This document shows, piece by piece, positions 23,789 to 32,491 of a stretch of DNA of 38,822 bases. This stretch comes from Gemmatimonadota bacterium. GTDB taxonomy: Bacteria; Latescibacterota; UBA2968; UBA8231. How positions within the stretch are numbered: the first letter of the stretch is position 1; the number at the start of each line of letters is the position of its first letter. The position numbers and the translations under genes are program-made. The stretch spans positions 27,536 to 66,357 of the forward strand of contig PATE01000024.1 of assembly GCA_002712305.1 (NCBI GenBank). The letters run 5' to 3'. The notes below the pieces were generated by a model. That model saw only the letters and a program-made list of their open reading frames with translations. It did no database searches and was not told where the DNA came from.

Positions 23789-24595
23789 GTGTCGAGTATC
23801 GGAGTCATTCACTACAACTGGCCGGGTTACGATCTGGAAGGATTCGCCCGACGCGCCAGTGAAATCGGCTACACGTCGTGCGAGTTGCAGATCGGAGATA
23901 TCTGGGACGAGGCCAACGACGATGACGGCCGCCGCGCCGAACAGGTGCGGGAGTTGTTCGACAGTGTGGGCATGAATATCTCCGCCGTCGCCGCCGGCAA
24001 CGATTTCATTCAGGCCGAGCGATCAGATTGGGAGGCCCAGGTGAAGCGCTATCGGCGTGTCTGCGAAATCATCACCCATACGGGTACGGACATCGTTCGC
24101 TCTGATGGGGGGTGGAATCGCGGAGGTCTCGTGGACGAAGGGGAGTGGGATGGCATGATGCTCGAAGCCTTCAAGGAGTGTGCCGACTTTCTCGAGGAGT
24201 TCAATGTTCGCATCGCCTTGGACAACCACGGCGTGTCAACGAATGACGGCGACTGGCAATTGAGTCTGATCGAGCGGGTCGGCTCCTCACGGCTGGGCGT
24301 CAATCTCGACACCATGAACTACCGGTGGTACGGCCATGATCTGGACAAGATCGACCATTTCTATGAGATCCTCGCGCCCCACGTCTTTCATACGCATATG
24401 AAGGATGGCAACGGTTCCAGAGAGAACTACAAGGGTGCCACCCTCGGCGAGGGTGAGATCCATCTGCATCACGCCCTGGAGTGTGTGAAGAAGGCCGGAT
24501 ATGATGGAGCCTGGACTGCCGAATACGAAGGTCCGGAGGCCGAAGGCGGGGTGGGTTATGAGAAGTGTTACACCTGGCTCAAGGCCAACGTCTGA
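23789..24595 (+). CDS. Sugar phosphate isomerase/epimerase family protein (TIM barrel)
   Basis: The 268-residue protein has the xylose-isomerase-like AP-endonuclease-2 fold: IGVIHYNWPGYDLEGFARRASEIGYTSCELQIGD at the start, SVGMNISAVAAGNDFIQ, then IALDNHGVSTNDGDWQLSLIERVGSSRLGVNLDTMNYRWYGHDL, HVFHTHMKDGNG, and a terminal GEIHLHHALECVKKAGYDGAWTAEYEGPEAEGG. Acidic and histidine residues at strand ends (E/D in LDNH, NLDTMN, H-T-H-M-K-D, A-E-Y-E-G) fit a metal site. Members isomerise or epimerise sugars and inositols. The GTG at 23789 follows AAGGAG by about 8 bases. It is the last gene before a strong terminator. It could act with the Gfo/Idh enzymes of the same window, as such pairs are common, but no substrate is evident. 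Confidence 0.9.
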   Translation: MSSIGVIHYNWPGYDLEGFARRASEIGYTSCELQIGDIWDEANDDDGRRAEQVRELFDSVGMNISAVAAGNDFIQAERSDWEAQVKRYRRVCEIITHTGTDIVRSDGGWNRGGLVDEGEWDGMMLEAFKECADFLEEFNVRIALDNHGVSTNDGDWQLSLIERVGSSRLGVNLDTMNYRWYGHDLDKIDHFYEILAPHVFHTHMKDGNGSRENYKGATLGEGEIHLHHALECVKKAGYDGAWTAEYEGPEAEGGVGYEKCYTWLKANV

Positions 24596-24671
24596 CTGCG
24601 GCGTTGGATCGTCGTCCAAAGACCGGCGAGTTCACAGGTCAGCAGCCAGTCTGCACGAACAGTTGTACATG

Positions 24672-24709
24672 AAAAAGGCGCCCCGTCGACGATGACGGGG
24701 CGCCTTTTT
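24672..24709. terminator. Strong bidirectional Rho-independent terminator
   Basis: A perfect 16-base inverted repeat (24672-24687 pairs with 24694-24709) with a 6-base loop (GACGAT). The stem core is GGCGCCCCGTC. An A tract precedes it and a T tract follows it, so it works in either direction. It closes the plus-strand sugar isomerase operon and the convergent minus-strand small coiled-coil gene that ends at 24749. Confidence 0.93.
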
Positions 24710-24748
24710 TAAGATGTTCGCGGTCGGTCCAACCCGCCCCCGGCGAAA

Positions 24749-25069
24749 TCAGGAAACCCGGCGAGCCTTCGAGCGCTCCCGGCGCGCCGATTCCTCTTCC
24801 TGCATCTCGCCCATTTCCTTTTTCAGTCGCCTGATCTTCGTCTCGATCTTGGCCGTCTTCGTGTTCAGAATACTCTTGTTCCTGTCGATAATCGCCTTCT
24901 GGCTCTGGGCAGCCTTCAACCGACCCATAGCTTCGATCTTGATCTGAGCCACCTCGTTGATCTGGCGGTTCATTTGGCCGATCAACTGGGTCGTCATCAC
25001 CTTGGCGACAAGGACGCTAAGAGAGATGGCGAGGGCACCCAGCATGGCGGGCATTTCGAGAGCTTCCAT
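24749..25069 (-). CDS. Small membrane-anchored coiled-coil protein of unknown function
   Basis: The frame from the ATG at 25069 gives 106 residues. An N-terminal hydrophobic helix (ALEMPAMLGALAISLSVLVAKVMTTQLI) is followed by a lysine/glutamate/alanine-rich helix (MNRQINEVAQIKIEAMGRLKAAQSQKAIIDRNK, then TKTAKIETKIRRLKKEMGEMQEEESARRERSKARR), which scores as a coiled coil by heptad pattern. It resembles small peripheral membrane proteins rather than any enzyme. It has no known family. The start codon has only a weak GGA site; a longer frame to 25117 adds an unlikely arginine-rich leader. It converges on the sugar isomerase operon through the shared terminator and lies downstream of hrpA, from which it is separated by about 110 bases. 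Confidence 0.6.
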   Translation of the reverse strand: MEALEMPAMLGALAISLSVLVAKVMTTQLIGQMNRQINEVAQIKIEAMGRLKAAQSQKAIIDRNKSILNTKTAKIETKIRRLKKEMGEMQEEESARRERSKARRVS

Positions 25070-25178
25070 TCCATTCCGACGGATGGGAGAAGCGGATGGG
25101 CCCCTTTTCAAGGCCACGACGTCCTATATATATAGGTTGTGTACGCTGAGGAACAAGTGTTATCCACAAGGGCCGGTT

Positions 25179-28100
25179 TCAGCCGCCTGCCTTGTCCACC
25201 GCCTCCAGCTGGGTCTCCAGACGCTTGGGAGACACCCGCTGGGCCGTGCCCAACTCCTGAGCGAAGATGGAAACGCGGTATTCCTCGAGAAGCCATCGAT
25301 ACTCGTCCATCTGTGCACGTTGGGCAGATCCGGCCTCCAGCAGGGCCGAACGCAGGCGCTCGAGATGCTGATCAAATGGCTCGATCAGGCGTGCCTTGGT
25401 CCGGTCCCGTGAGCCGTCAGCGCGGAAACGATCCGCGCGGATGTGGACGGCTTTCAGATATCTCACCAGGTCCGGCATCCTCTCCACATCGGTTGTGGCC
25501 AGAAAACCTGTGGGCAGCAGTCTCTCGAGGTCGGTTGCCAACTCGGGGTAGGGCTGGCCCATGGCGATGATCTGTTTCCTCCAATCGATGATCTGCTCCA
25601 CACTGTCCAGATATCGCTCCGACAGGCCATTGAGACGCACCTGGGCCTCTAATACACGAGCCGAGAAGCGTGCCTGGGTCAGGGGCAGAAGTGGTGGGGG
25701 CAAAAACAGATGCCGGGCCACCGATTGGTAGGCCTGAGCCTCGAGTTGAGCGGGTTCGCCGAGGGACCGGTGGTCGCCCACGATATGGCGCAGATTGCGC
25801 AGTTCTCTCTGCAGCCAGGCGACTTCCTGGGGCATGGCCAGTTCACACAGACGTACCAGACCTGCCGGTGTGGAGGATTCTGCCTGCTCGCGTTTGGCGA
25901 AGACGCGCACGTGAACACTATCGTCACTCAATAGCAGCCCCGGGAAACCAAAGACCGGAACGCCCGAAACCTCCGTCACCTCCAGTCGTTCGGGGAGGTC
26001 CGCGAAGGTCCACTCGGTCACCTCATCGTGCTCCCACGGTTTCACGGCCTGCTGCCAGGCGTCTCCTGATTGCTCAGGTGTGATGGCCGGTTTCTCCAGG
26101 TGGGAGGTCAGCGACGACAGATCACGTCCTGCGACGATGGTCTCGCCCCCCCGGCCCTCCACCTCCACGCGCAGACTCAGATGCGGTGGGATCTGACTGG
26201 CATCCCACTCTGAGCGACGCACCTTGATGCCGAGTTCTTTCTCGACGCAGATCTCGAGTGCATCGAGGAAGGACCCATCACCGGGTGAAAGCTTCGGCGC
26301 CAGCTGGCGTGCTGTCTCCGGCACTGGCACAAAACGCTTGCGCAGCGCTTTGGGCAGGGATCGCAAGAGGCAGGTGATCTTCTCCAGACGCAGTCCTGGA
26401 ACCAACCACTCCAATACATCCGGGCGAACCGCATCCATCAATCGATAGGGGACGCGCAAGGTCACACCGTCTTCATCCTGCCCGGGTGCGTAGGCGTAGG
26501 ACAGGGGCAATTGTTCACCGTTGTCCAACTCGATGGCGGTGGGAAAGGCCTCATCGTCGAGGTCGAGATCATTCCCACCCAGCAGCAGCCCCTCGTCAGC
26601 GAAAAGGAAATCGTCGCCGCCTTGTTCGCGGATCAGCTTGTTCAGATCCGCAACCGCGCCGACACCCTCCGGCAGGTGTTCGGCATAGAAATCGTGAAAT
26701 GCATTGTCCAGATCGACAGCGTGGCACTGTCGTTGACGCGCCTGCCAGGCTTCCAGACGGGCAAACAGCTGTCGATTGTGATCAAGAAAGGGATGGGTGA
26801 TGCCATCGACCTCATCGGCGATCAGGGCTTCGCGAATGAAGATGTCTGTCGCTTCTCGTGGCGCGATTCGGCTATAGCCAACTCGGCGGTTGGCGATCAC
26901 CAGTCCATGGAGGCGTACGGTTTCGTGTGCGAGCACCCGAGAAGCAGATCGGCTCCAGTGTGGATCTCGATGGCTGACGCGACACAGATACGCACCGAGT
27001 TGCTCGATCCAAGCCGGTTCGATGGCAGCCACCGTGCGGCCATAGAGTCGATTCGTTTCCACCATCTCCGCCGTCACAACCCAAGCCGGATTCGACGTCT
27101 TGCGAGCCGGTGTCTTGGAGTCTTTCTGTTTGCCGGGTCGTTGGAACAGACTCGATCCGGGGAAAAGCATCACCTGACGGCCGCGTGCTGCGTTGTAGAG
27201 ATTGAACGCCTTGGGTTCCTGCTTCTTCTGCGCCACGTTGCTGAACAGGCCTGTCAGAATACAGCGATGAATCGCGTCGTAGGCCTCGGCGCCGATCCGC
27301 ACGCCTTGTTCCGCCACATTCTGTCCCGCAGCGGAGGCCGAACGACTCGGTGCCGCATCTCGTCCGAGACAACTAACATCGAGCCGGAAGCCGCCCTTTT
27401 CCCGCAGAGTGGCTGTCAGTTGCGCATGAATATCCCGCCACTCGCGCATACGCATGAAGGACAGGAAGTGCTCGCGGCAGAAACGCCGCATCTGACTCTG
27501 CGTACCGGTCTCGAGTCGGTCGTGGTAGGCATGCCAGATGTTGTAGAGAGAGACGAAGTCTGAACGTGGATCGAGGAAGCGGCGATGCTGGGCATCGGCT
27601 TCGGCTGCCTTGTCTGTGGGTCGCTCGCGCGGATCCTGAACCGAGATCGCGGCAGCGATGACGAGCACTTCGGGCAGGGCGCCTTCGGCATGGGCCTGCA
27701 GGATCATGCGCGACACAGTGGAGGAGATGGGCAGGTGAGCCATGTCGACGCCGAGACGCGTAAGTCGCTTGTCTCGATCGATGGCGCCCAGTTCCTCCAA
27801 CAGTTGGTACCCACCCTTGATGGCGGCCGGTTGCGGTGGATCGATGAAGGGGAACTTCTCCACCTCCCCGAACTCCAGATCGAGCATGCGGAGAATGACG
27901 TCGGCCAGATTCGCACGCTGGATTTCGGGTTGTGTGTATTCAGGGCGCGAGCCGAAGTCCTCTTCGCTGTACAGTCGCACGCAGATTCCTTCCGCCACAC
28001 GACCACAGCGACCTTTGCGCTGCTCGGCACTCGACTGGCTGACGGCTTCGATGGGCAGACGCTGGGTCTGTGTGCGAGGGTTGTACCGACTTACTCGAGC

Positions 28101-29252
28101 AAGACCCGTGTCCACCACGAATCGAATGCCCGGAATTGTCAGTGATGTCTCGGCGATGTTGGTCGCGATCACGACACGGCGTCCGCTGTGTTCGCCGAAG
28201 ACCCGGTGTTGCTCGGCTGCGGACAACCGCGAGAACAGAGGCATCACCTCTACAGAGCCGAGCCCCTTGGCGGCGCCCAATCGAGCGGTCAGTAGATCCC
28301 GGGTTTCGCGGATATCGCGTTCCGATGGCATGAAGACCAGTACATCGCCTCGGCCACCCTCGGCCAGCAGACGCTCTACGGCGGTGACGGCGCCGTCGGT
28401 GTAGGAGAGGTCTCCTGATTCCGTCTCAAACAGCTCCTCCAAAGACCAATGCCGGACTTCGACCGGGAACATGCGTCCCGACACTTCGATGATGGGTGCA
28501 TCGTCAAAGGCCTCAGAAAAACTCTTCGTGTCGATCGTCGCCGACGTGATGATGATCTTGAGATCGGGGCGACGCTCTCGCAGCGACCGGAGATAACCGA
28601 GGAGAAAGTCGATATTCAGGGAGCGCTCGTGGGCTTCGTCGACGATGAGAGTGTCGTATTCGAGCAGATCGCGATCCGAGCGGATCTCGGCCAGTAGCAT
28701 CCCGTCAGTCACGAACTTCACCAGTGTCTGCGGGGCGGTCTGATCACGAAAGCGGATCTTGGCGCCCACTTGCTGTCCCCATTCCACCTCTAGCTCTTCG
28801 GCCAGACGCCGGGACAAGGAAAGTGCCGCCACTCGCCGGGGCTGCGTGACGGCGATGCGTGCCTGGCCCCCTCGGCCCGCTTGGAGACAGATTTTCGGGA
28901 TCTGCGTCGTCTTCCCAGAACCCGTATACCCGGCGATGATGACAACCGGGTTTTGCTCGATGGCCTGTCGGATGTCGTCGACGCGGGCGCTGATCGGCAA
29001 CTCATCCGGATACCGAATGGTGACCGATTCCAATGCCAGGTCCCGTTGCCGCCGGGTACGTTTCGAGCGATTCAGTTGCTGAGAGATGTGCTCCAGATCG
29101 GCGGTCAGTCGTTTCGGAGGTCGTCCCGCTTCGAGACTCTCACGCAGTTTTCCCAGCCGCCGTCCCAGCCGCACTCGTTCGGCCAGCATGGCCTGTTCGA
29201 GGGACTGCTCGAGACGGGCGAGCTTTTGGTCGGGAGCAATCGTCGTTGTCAC
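25179..29252 (-). CDS. hrpA: ATP-dependent RNA helicase HrpA
   Basis: The 1357-residue DEAH-box helicase is close to the E. coli HrpA length of about 1300. Motif I is G-Y-T-G-S-G-K-T-T-Q (108-117). QPRRVAALSLSRRLAEEL is motif Ia, D-E-A-H (205-208) is motif II, and IIITSATID is motif III. ATNIAETSLTIPGIRFVVDTG and Q-R-K-G-R-C-G-R are motifs V and VI. After the helicase-associated domain, the long C-terminal region (to about 1357) contains the DUF3418-type segment usual for HrpA. The protein unwinds RNA and is linked in E. coli to mRNA processing and ribosome rescue. The GTG at 29252 is the start; no strong ribosome site is visible. It is divergent from the MscS gene. The intact 4-kb frame argues against a generally error-rich assembly. 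Confidence 0.95.
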   Translation of the reverse strand: MTTTIAPDQKLARLEQSLEQAMLAERVRLGRRLGKLRESLEAGRPPKRLTADLEHISQQLNRSKRTRRQRDLALESVTIRYPDELPISARVDDIRQAIEQNPVVIIAGYTGSGKTTQIPKICLQAGRGGQARIAVTQPRRVAALSLSRRLAEELEVEWGQQVGAKIRFRDQTAPQTLVKFVTDGMLLAEIRSDRDLLEYDTLIVDEAHERSLNIDFLLGYLRSLRERRPDLKIIITSATIDTKSFSEAFDDAPIIEVSGRMFPVEVRHWSLEELFETESGDLSYTDGAVTAVERLLAEGGRGDVLVFMPSERDIRETRDLLTARLGAAKGLGSVEVMPLFSRLSAAEQHRVFGEHSGRRVVIATNIAETSLTIPGIRFVVDTGLARVSRYNPRTQTQRLPIEAVSQSSAEQRKGRCGRVAEGICVRLYSEEDFGSRPEYTQPEIQRANLADVILRMLDLEFGEVEKFPFIDPPQPAAIKGGYQLLEELGAIDRDKRLTRLGVDMAHLPISSTVSRMILQAHAEGALPEVLVIAAAISVQDPRERPTDKAAEADAQHRRFLDPRSDFVSLYNIWHAYHDRLETGTQSQMRRFCREHFLSFMRMREWRDIHAQLTATLREKGGFRLDVSCLGRDAAPSRSASAAGQNVAEQGVRIGAEAYDAIHRCILTGLFSNVAQKKQEPKAFNLYNAARGRQVMLFPGSSLFQRPGKQKDSKTPARKTSNPAWVVTAEMVETNRLYGRTVAAIEPAWIEQLGAYLCRVSHRDPHWSRSASRVLAHETVRLHGLVIANRRVGYSRIAPREATDIFIREALIADEVDGITHPFLDHNRQLFARLEAWQARQRQCHAVDLDNAFHDFYAEHLPEGVGAVADLNKLIREQGGDDFLFADEGLLLGGNDLDLDDEAFPTAIELDNGEQLPLSYAYAPGQDEDGVTLRVPYRLMDAVRPDVLEWLVPGLRLEKITCLLRSLPKALRKRFVPVPETARQLAPKLSPGDGSFLDALEICVEKELGIKVRRSEWDASQIPPHLSLRVEVEGRGGETIVAGRDLSSLTSHLEKPAITPEQSGDAWQQAVKPWEHDEVTEWTFADLPERLEVTEVSGVPVFGFPGLLLSDDSVHVRVFAKREQAESSTPAGLVRLCELAMPQEVAWLQRELRNLRHIVGDHRSLGEPAQLEAQAYQSVARHLFLPPPLLPLTQARFSARVLEAQVRLNGLSERYLDSVEQIIDWRKQIIAMGQPYPELATDLERLLPTGFLATTDVERMPDLVRYLKAVHIRADRFRADGSRDRTKARLIEPFDQHLERLRSALLEAGSAQRAQMDEYRWLLEEYRVSIFAQELGTAQRVSPKRLETQLEAVDKAGG

Positions 29253-29323
29253 GGGAGCAGGTTTTCCAGGACGGTGAACTTCAGGACGGTGGCGGCGTCG
29301 AAATGAAGCAACCAGATTGCCGG

Positions 29324-29355
29324 ATGGGGCCCCATATTAGGTAGCAGAATCTACC
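29324..29355. promoter_or_regulatory. Paired inverted repeats in the hrpA/mscS divergent region
   Basis: Two symmetric elements lie side by side: the palindrome ATGGGGCCCCAT (29324-29335) and GGTAG-N6-CTACC (29340-29355). The hrpA and MscS starts diverge at 29252 and 29421, so both promoters must lie between them. These sites may bind a regulator or form a leader hairpin. No clear -35/-10 pair is visible, so this is only a lead. Confidence 0.35.
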
Positions 29356-29420
29356 CCACCCCGGTGAACAATGGAAACCCTGAATCGTGTGCCGGCAGCC
29401 CCGGTGCCAAGAGGCAGCAA

Positions 29421-30632
29421 ATGAGTGAGATGTGGCAGCAGTTGCAGGCATGGATGAACACACATGGGGCTGCGGCGCCCTTTGTTCGCGCAGTGGCGGT
29501 GCTGATCCTGGCATGGGTCAGCAATGTCGTGACGCGCCAGGTCTTGGTTCATTGGATCGGTGGGTTGATTCGCACGACACGTACCCGTGTGGACGATGTG
29601 CTGCTGCAGCGTGATGTCCTTCGACGTATGGCCCTGCTGGCCCCGGTGATCGTCCTCTACTACGGGGCCGACGCCCTGCCCGGCGATCAAGCTCTGGTAC
29701 GCCAGGCGGTCAGTGCGACGTTGATGCTGGTGCTGTTGCTGATCACCGGCGCCATGATCAACGCCTTTCAGGAACTGTCGAACGACTTTGCTAGCGCCAG
29801 CGAGGTGCCGATCAAGAGTTATGCCCAGATCGTCAAACTCGTGGTTTACATCCTCGGTGGTCTGATGACGGTGGCCGTGCTCACGGGTCGATCACCATGG
29901 GTTCTGCTGTCGGGCGTGGGCGCTCTGATGGCGGTGATCATCCTCGTCTTCCGGGAGACGATTCTCAACATTGTCGCCAGCGTCACGATTACTGCGAACC
30001 GGCTTGTGAGGGTTGGCGACTGGATTGAAGCACCCGCCTTCGGCGCCGACGGAGATGTCATCGACATCGCCTTGCACACGGTGAAGGTGCAGAACTGGGA
30101 CAAGACGATTACCACCATCCCGACCTACAAACTGGTGGAAACATCGTTCAAGAACTGGCGCGGCATGTCGGAGAGTGGCGGGCGCCGAATCAAGCGGGCC
30201 ATCTACATCGACATGAGCACGATTCGGTTGTGTGATCAGAAGATGCTGGAGCGTTTCGAACGCTTCGAACTGTTAAGCGATGACCTTCGAGCTCGACGTG
30301 CCGAGGTGGAGCGCTACAACGAAGAAAAGGGGGTCAACACCGAGGAGTTGATCAACGGACGACGCCTGACGAATGTGGGCACCTTCCGCGTCTACGTGGC
30401 AGCGTACCTGAGGAAACATCCGAAGATCCATCAAGACCTGACGTTCCTGATCCGGCAGCTGGCGCCCACCCCCAAGGGACTGCCCATCGAGATCTACGTC
30501 TTTACGAATGACATTGAATGGGCGAACTACGAGGGGATTCAAGCAGACATCTTCGACCATCTGCTCGCCGTGGTGCCCATGTTTGAATTGAGGGTGTTCC
30601 AGGAGCCTACAGGAGCAGACTGGCGGCGTTGA
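29421..30632 (+). CDS. Mechanosensitive ion channel, MscS family (YbdG-like)
   Basis: The 403-residue protein has several N-terminal membrane helices (VRAVAVLILAWVSNVVTRQVLV, MALLAPVIVLYYGADAL, AVSATLMLVLLLITGAMIN, IVKLVVYILGGLMTVAVLT), then the pore-lining helix region PWVLLSGVGALMAVIILVFRETILNIVASVTI, and the MscS beta domain starting NRLVRVGDWIEAPAFGADGDVIDIALHTVKVQNWDKTITTIPTYKLVE. The insert NWRGMSESGGRRIKRAIYID is characteristic of YbdG-type miniconductance channels (about 415 residues in E. coli). It opens on membrane tension and protects against osmotic downshift. The ATG at 29421 follows AGAGG; the frame is open from 29364 but the upstream residues look non-coding. The gene is divergent from hrpA and convergent on the FG-GAP remnant. 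Confidence 0.9.
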   Translation: MSEMWQQLQAWMNTHGAAAPFVRAVAVLILAWVSNVVTRQVLVHWIGGLIRTTRTRVDDVLLQRDVLRRMALLAPVIVLYYGADALPGDQALVRQAVSATLMLVLLLITGAMINAFQELSNDFASASEVPIKSYAQIVKLVVYILGGLMTVAVLTGRSPWVLLSGVGALMAVIILVFRETILNIVASVTITANRLVRVGDWIEAPAFGADGDVIDIALHTVKVQNWDKTITTIPTYKLVETSFKNWRGMSESGGRRIKRAIYIDMSTIRLCDQKMLERFERFELLSDDLRARRAEVERYNEEKGVNTEELINGRRLTNVGTFRVYVAAYLRKHPKIHQDLTFLIRQLAPTPKGLPIEIYVFTNDIEWANYEGIQADIFDHLLAVVPMFELRVFQEPTGADWRR

Positions 30633-30678
30633 TCGCAACACGAGCTAGCAACGCCTCATCACGAATCTCTACGCGATT

Positions 30679-31418
30679 CTACGGGATCGCCTTGGACTGG
30701 GGGCGTTGATCGTAGGGCGGCGGCCGCTGAGTAGACGTAGAGGCTGACACTCCATCCAAAATCTGAGTACCACCTCCGTCGCTGGCGGTCAGGCGCTGTG
30801 TTCCGACCCAGTTGTCCAGCGAATCAGGCTCGAAGACGTGGGCGGCTCCGGCGTCGACACCCATCCACTTCGCCTTGGGTGCGCCCACAAGTAGAGCATT
30901 GCTGGAAACGGCGATGGAGTAACCGAAATAATCGTTGGGGAAACGGCCATCGGGTTGCAGCATCTGCCGCTGAACCCACTTCTTGCCCCGCAGCACGTAG
31001 ACGAAAACAGCGCCTGATTGCTGGTCTGGGTATTCCCCGTTAACGACGGGAGTTCGCGGCGCATCCGCGTCAGGGTCGAATCATAACGACTCAGCACCGA
31101 CACGAAAGCAGTGCTGCCAGCGACGGTGACGCGCCAGCCGAATCGGTCGCCCTCACGAGCATCTGGGTCGAACAGCCCGTCTTCAAGGGTCCACCGCTTG
31201 CCGCGCTTTCTGAAAACGAGGGCATACCCGGCGTCCTTGGCCTTGTAGTCTCCGGAAGCAACACCGGCAACAATGAAGAGCTCATTTCCAGCAGCGGTAT
31301 TAGCAAAACCGGCGTTTGGTTCGGCCTCTTCGTTGATCAGGCCCACAGGAGAAGCGGCATCCACTCGCGCAGACGAGAGCAGTCCAGCCAGTAACCCAGT
31401 TAGCAGCCACCTGGACAT
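30679..31418 (-). pseudogene. FG-GAP repeat (beta-propeller) secreted protein, one frameshift
   Basis: The ATG at 31418 gives a signal peptide (SRWLLTGLLAGLLSSARVDAAS) and the start of an FG-GAP/integrin-alpha-like propeller: ELFIVAGVASGDYKAKDAGYALVFRKRGKRW and DREGDRFGWRVTVAGSTAFVSVLSR-type repeats. Near 31080 the frame changes; the continuing frame reads FDPDADAPRTPVVNGEYPDQQSGAVFVYVLRGKKWVQRQMLQPDGRFPNDYFGYSIAVSSNALLVGAPKAKWMGVDAGAAHVF, clearly the next blades. It stops at 30679 after a short proline-rich tail, fewer blades than the usual seven. The intact protein would be exported and could bind a ligand or surface. One frameshift alone could be an assembly error; the short end makes decay possible. 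It is downstream of the Gfo/Idh gene. Confidence 0.7.
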
Positions 31419-31501
31419 GTGAGGCAGTTTCAACGGCACCAGGCGTGGGTTTTCCAGCATGGGGATGCGAAGGGGTTCATCTCGACGACTCGAGCAGGCC
31501 G

Positions 31502-32491
31502 TTATCCCGTACCCAATACACGGTCCATGACACGTGCTGTCCGCAAGGCCGACTCACCAGTACTCGGACACTGTCCCCGACCGAGCAACTCGTCAACGAC
31601 GCTCTGGATCAGTGGTTGTTGAACGTGATCGGGAGGTGCGATGGTGACGTCCTTGATCGTTCCCGCGGGCCGCTCAAGCCGTAGCGGAGCGGCGAGATCA
31701 AAGGCAGAACAGAAAATGCGGCCTTCACTGCCGACAATCTCGATCTGCTCCGTCCTGCTGTCCTTGAAGGCGGTGAAGACCCAGAGACCACTGCCCACCA
31801 CGCCCGAAGAATGTCCCCAGGCGGCGGTGACGGCATCGTCACAATCGTAGAGTCCAGCCTGATTCACAGACTGACCGGACATGTCGTGAATGGGGCCCAG
31901 CAGATAGTCGAGCACGTCGAGCTGATGACAGCCCAAATCGTGGAAGTAGCCACCCTTGCCAGCCACATCCGCTTGCACGCGCCAACCCACACCGGCTCCC
32001 GACAGATCAGCTTGTGAAGGGCCGCCGAACAGTCGGATGCTGACGAATCGAACGTCGCCGATGGCGCCTTCCTTCAGCCATCTCTCCACCTGAAGGAATA
32101 TGGGCAATCGTCGCCGGTAGTAGGCGACGAACAAGGGTACCCCCGCCTCCGTGCAGACGTCGTGCATCTGCTGTGCCTGCGTTCCGTCGGGGGCCATCGG
32201 CTTTTCCACATACACCGGTTTGCCCGCCGCGGCCACCTTGCGCGTCAATTCCAAATGTGTCGATGGCGGTGTGGCAATATAGACGGCGTCCACGTCGGTG
32301 TTTCCGATCAGGCTATCGGCATCCGACGTCCAGGTGGGCACATTGTGTCGGCGGGCGAAGTCTTCGGCTCGCTCTGCGTCCCGGCGCATGACAGCTACCA
32401 ACTCAGATCCTTCCGCCTTTTGCAGACCCGGACCCGATTTCACCTCGCACACGTCGCCGCATCCCAGAATTCCCCAGCGGATCGTCGTCAT
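31502..32491 (-). CDS. Gfo/Idh/MocA family oxidoreductase
   Basis: The 329-residue enzyme begins with the Rossmann motif TIRWGILGCGDVCEVKSGPG, continues with the strand SELVAVMRRD, DVDAVYIATPPSTHLELT, and the signature E96-K-P98. The C-terminal domain has KGGYFHDLGCHQLDVLDYLLGP, with the H of the G-x-x-x-D-x-G-x-H motif intact. It oxidises or reduces sugar-like substrates with NAD(P). The longer frame to 33067 overlaps the upstream membrane-protein gene, and the ATG at 32491 overlaps that gene's TGA by four bases (ATGA), so the ATG is correct and translation is coupled. It differs clearly from the other Gfo/Idh gene in the window (19891-21000), so it is not a recent duplicate. Its partner genes suggest a small pathway with the amidohydrolase. 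Confidence 0.92.
   Translation of the reverse strand: MTTIRWGILGCGDVCEVKSGPGLQKAEGSELVAVMRRDAERAEDFARRHNVPTWTSDADSLIGNTDVDAVYIATPPSTHLELTRKVAAAGKPVYVEKPMAPDGTQAQQMHDVCTEAGVPLFVAYYRRRLPIFLQVERWLKEGAIGDVRFVSIRLFGGPSQADLSGAGVGWRVQADVAGKGGYFHDLGCHQLDVLDYLLGPIHDMSGQSVNQAGLYDCDDAVTAAWGHSSGVVGSGLWVFTAFKDSRTEQIEIVGSEGRIFCSAFDLAAPLRLERPAGTIKDVTIAPPDHVQQPLIQSVVDELLGRGQCPSTGESALRTARVMDRVLGTG

Noticed and set aside
25179-29252. Plus-strand frames opposite hrpA (for example 26511-27563)
   Set aside because: They are antisense shadows of a clear, intact helicase gene.
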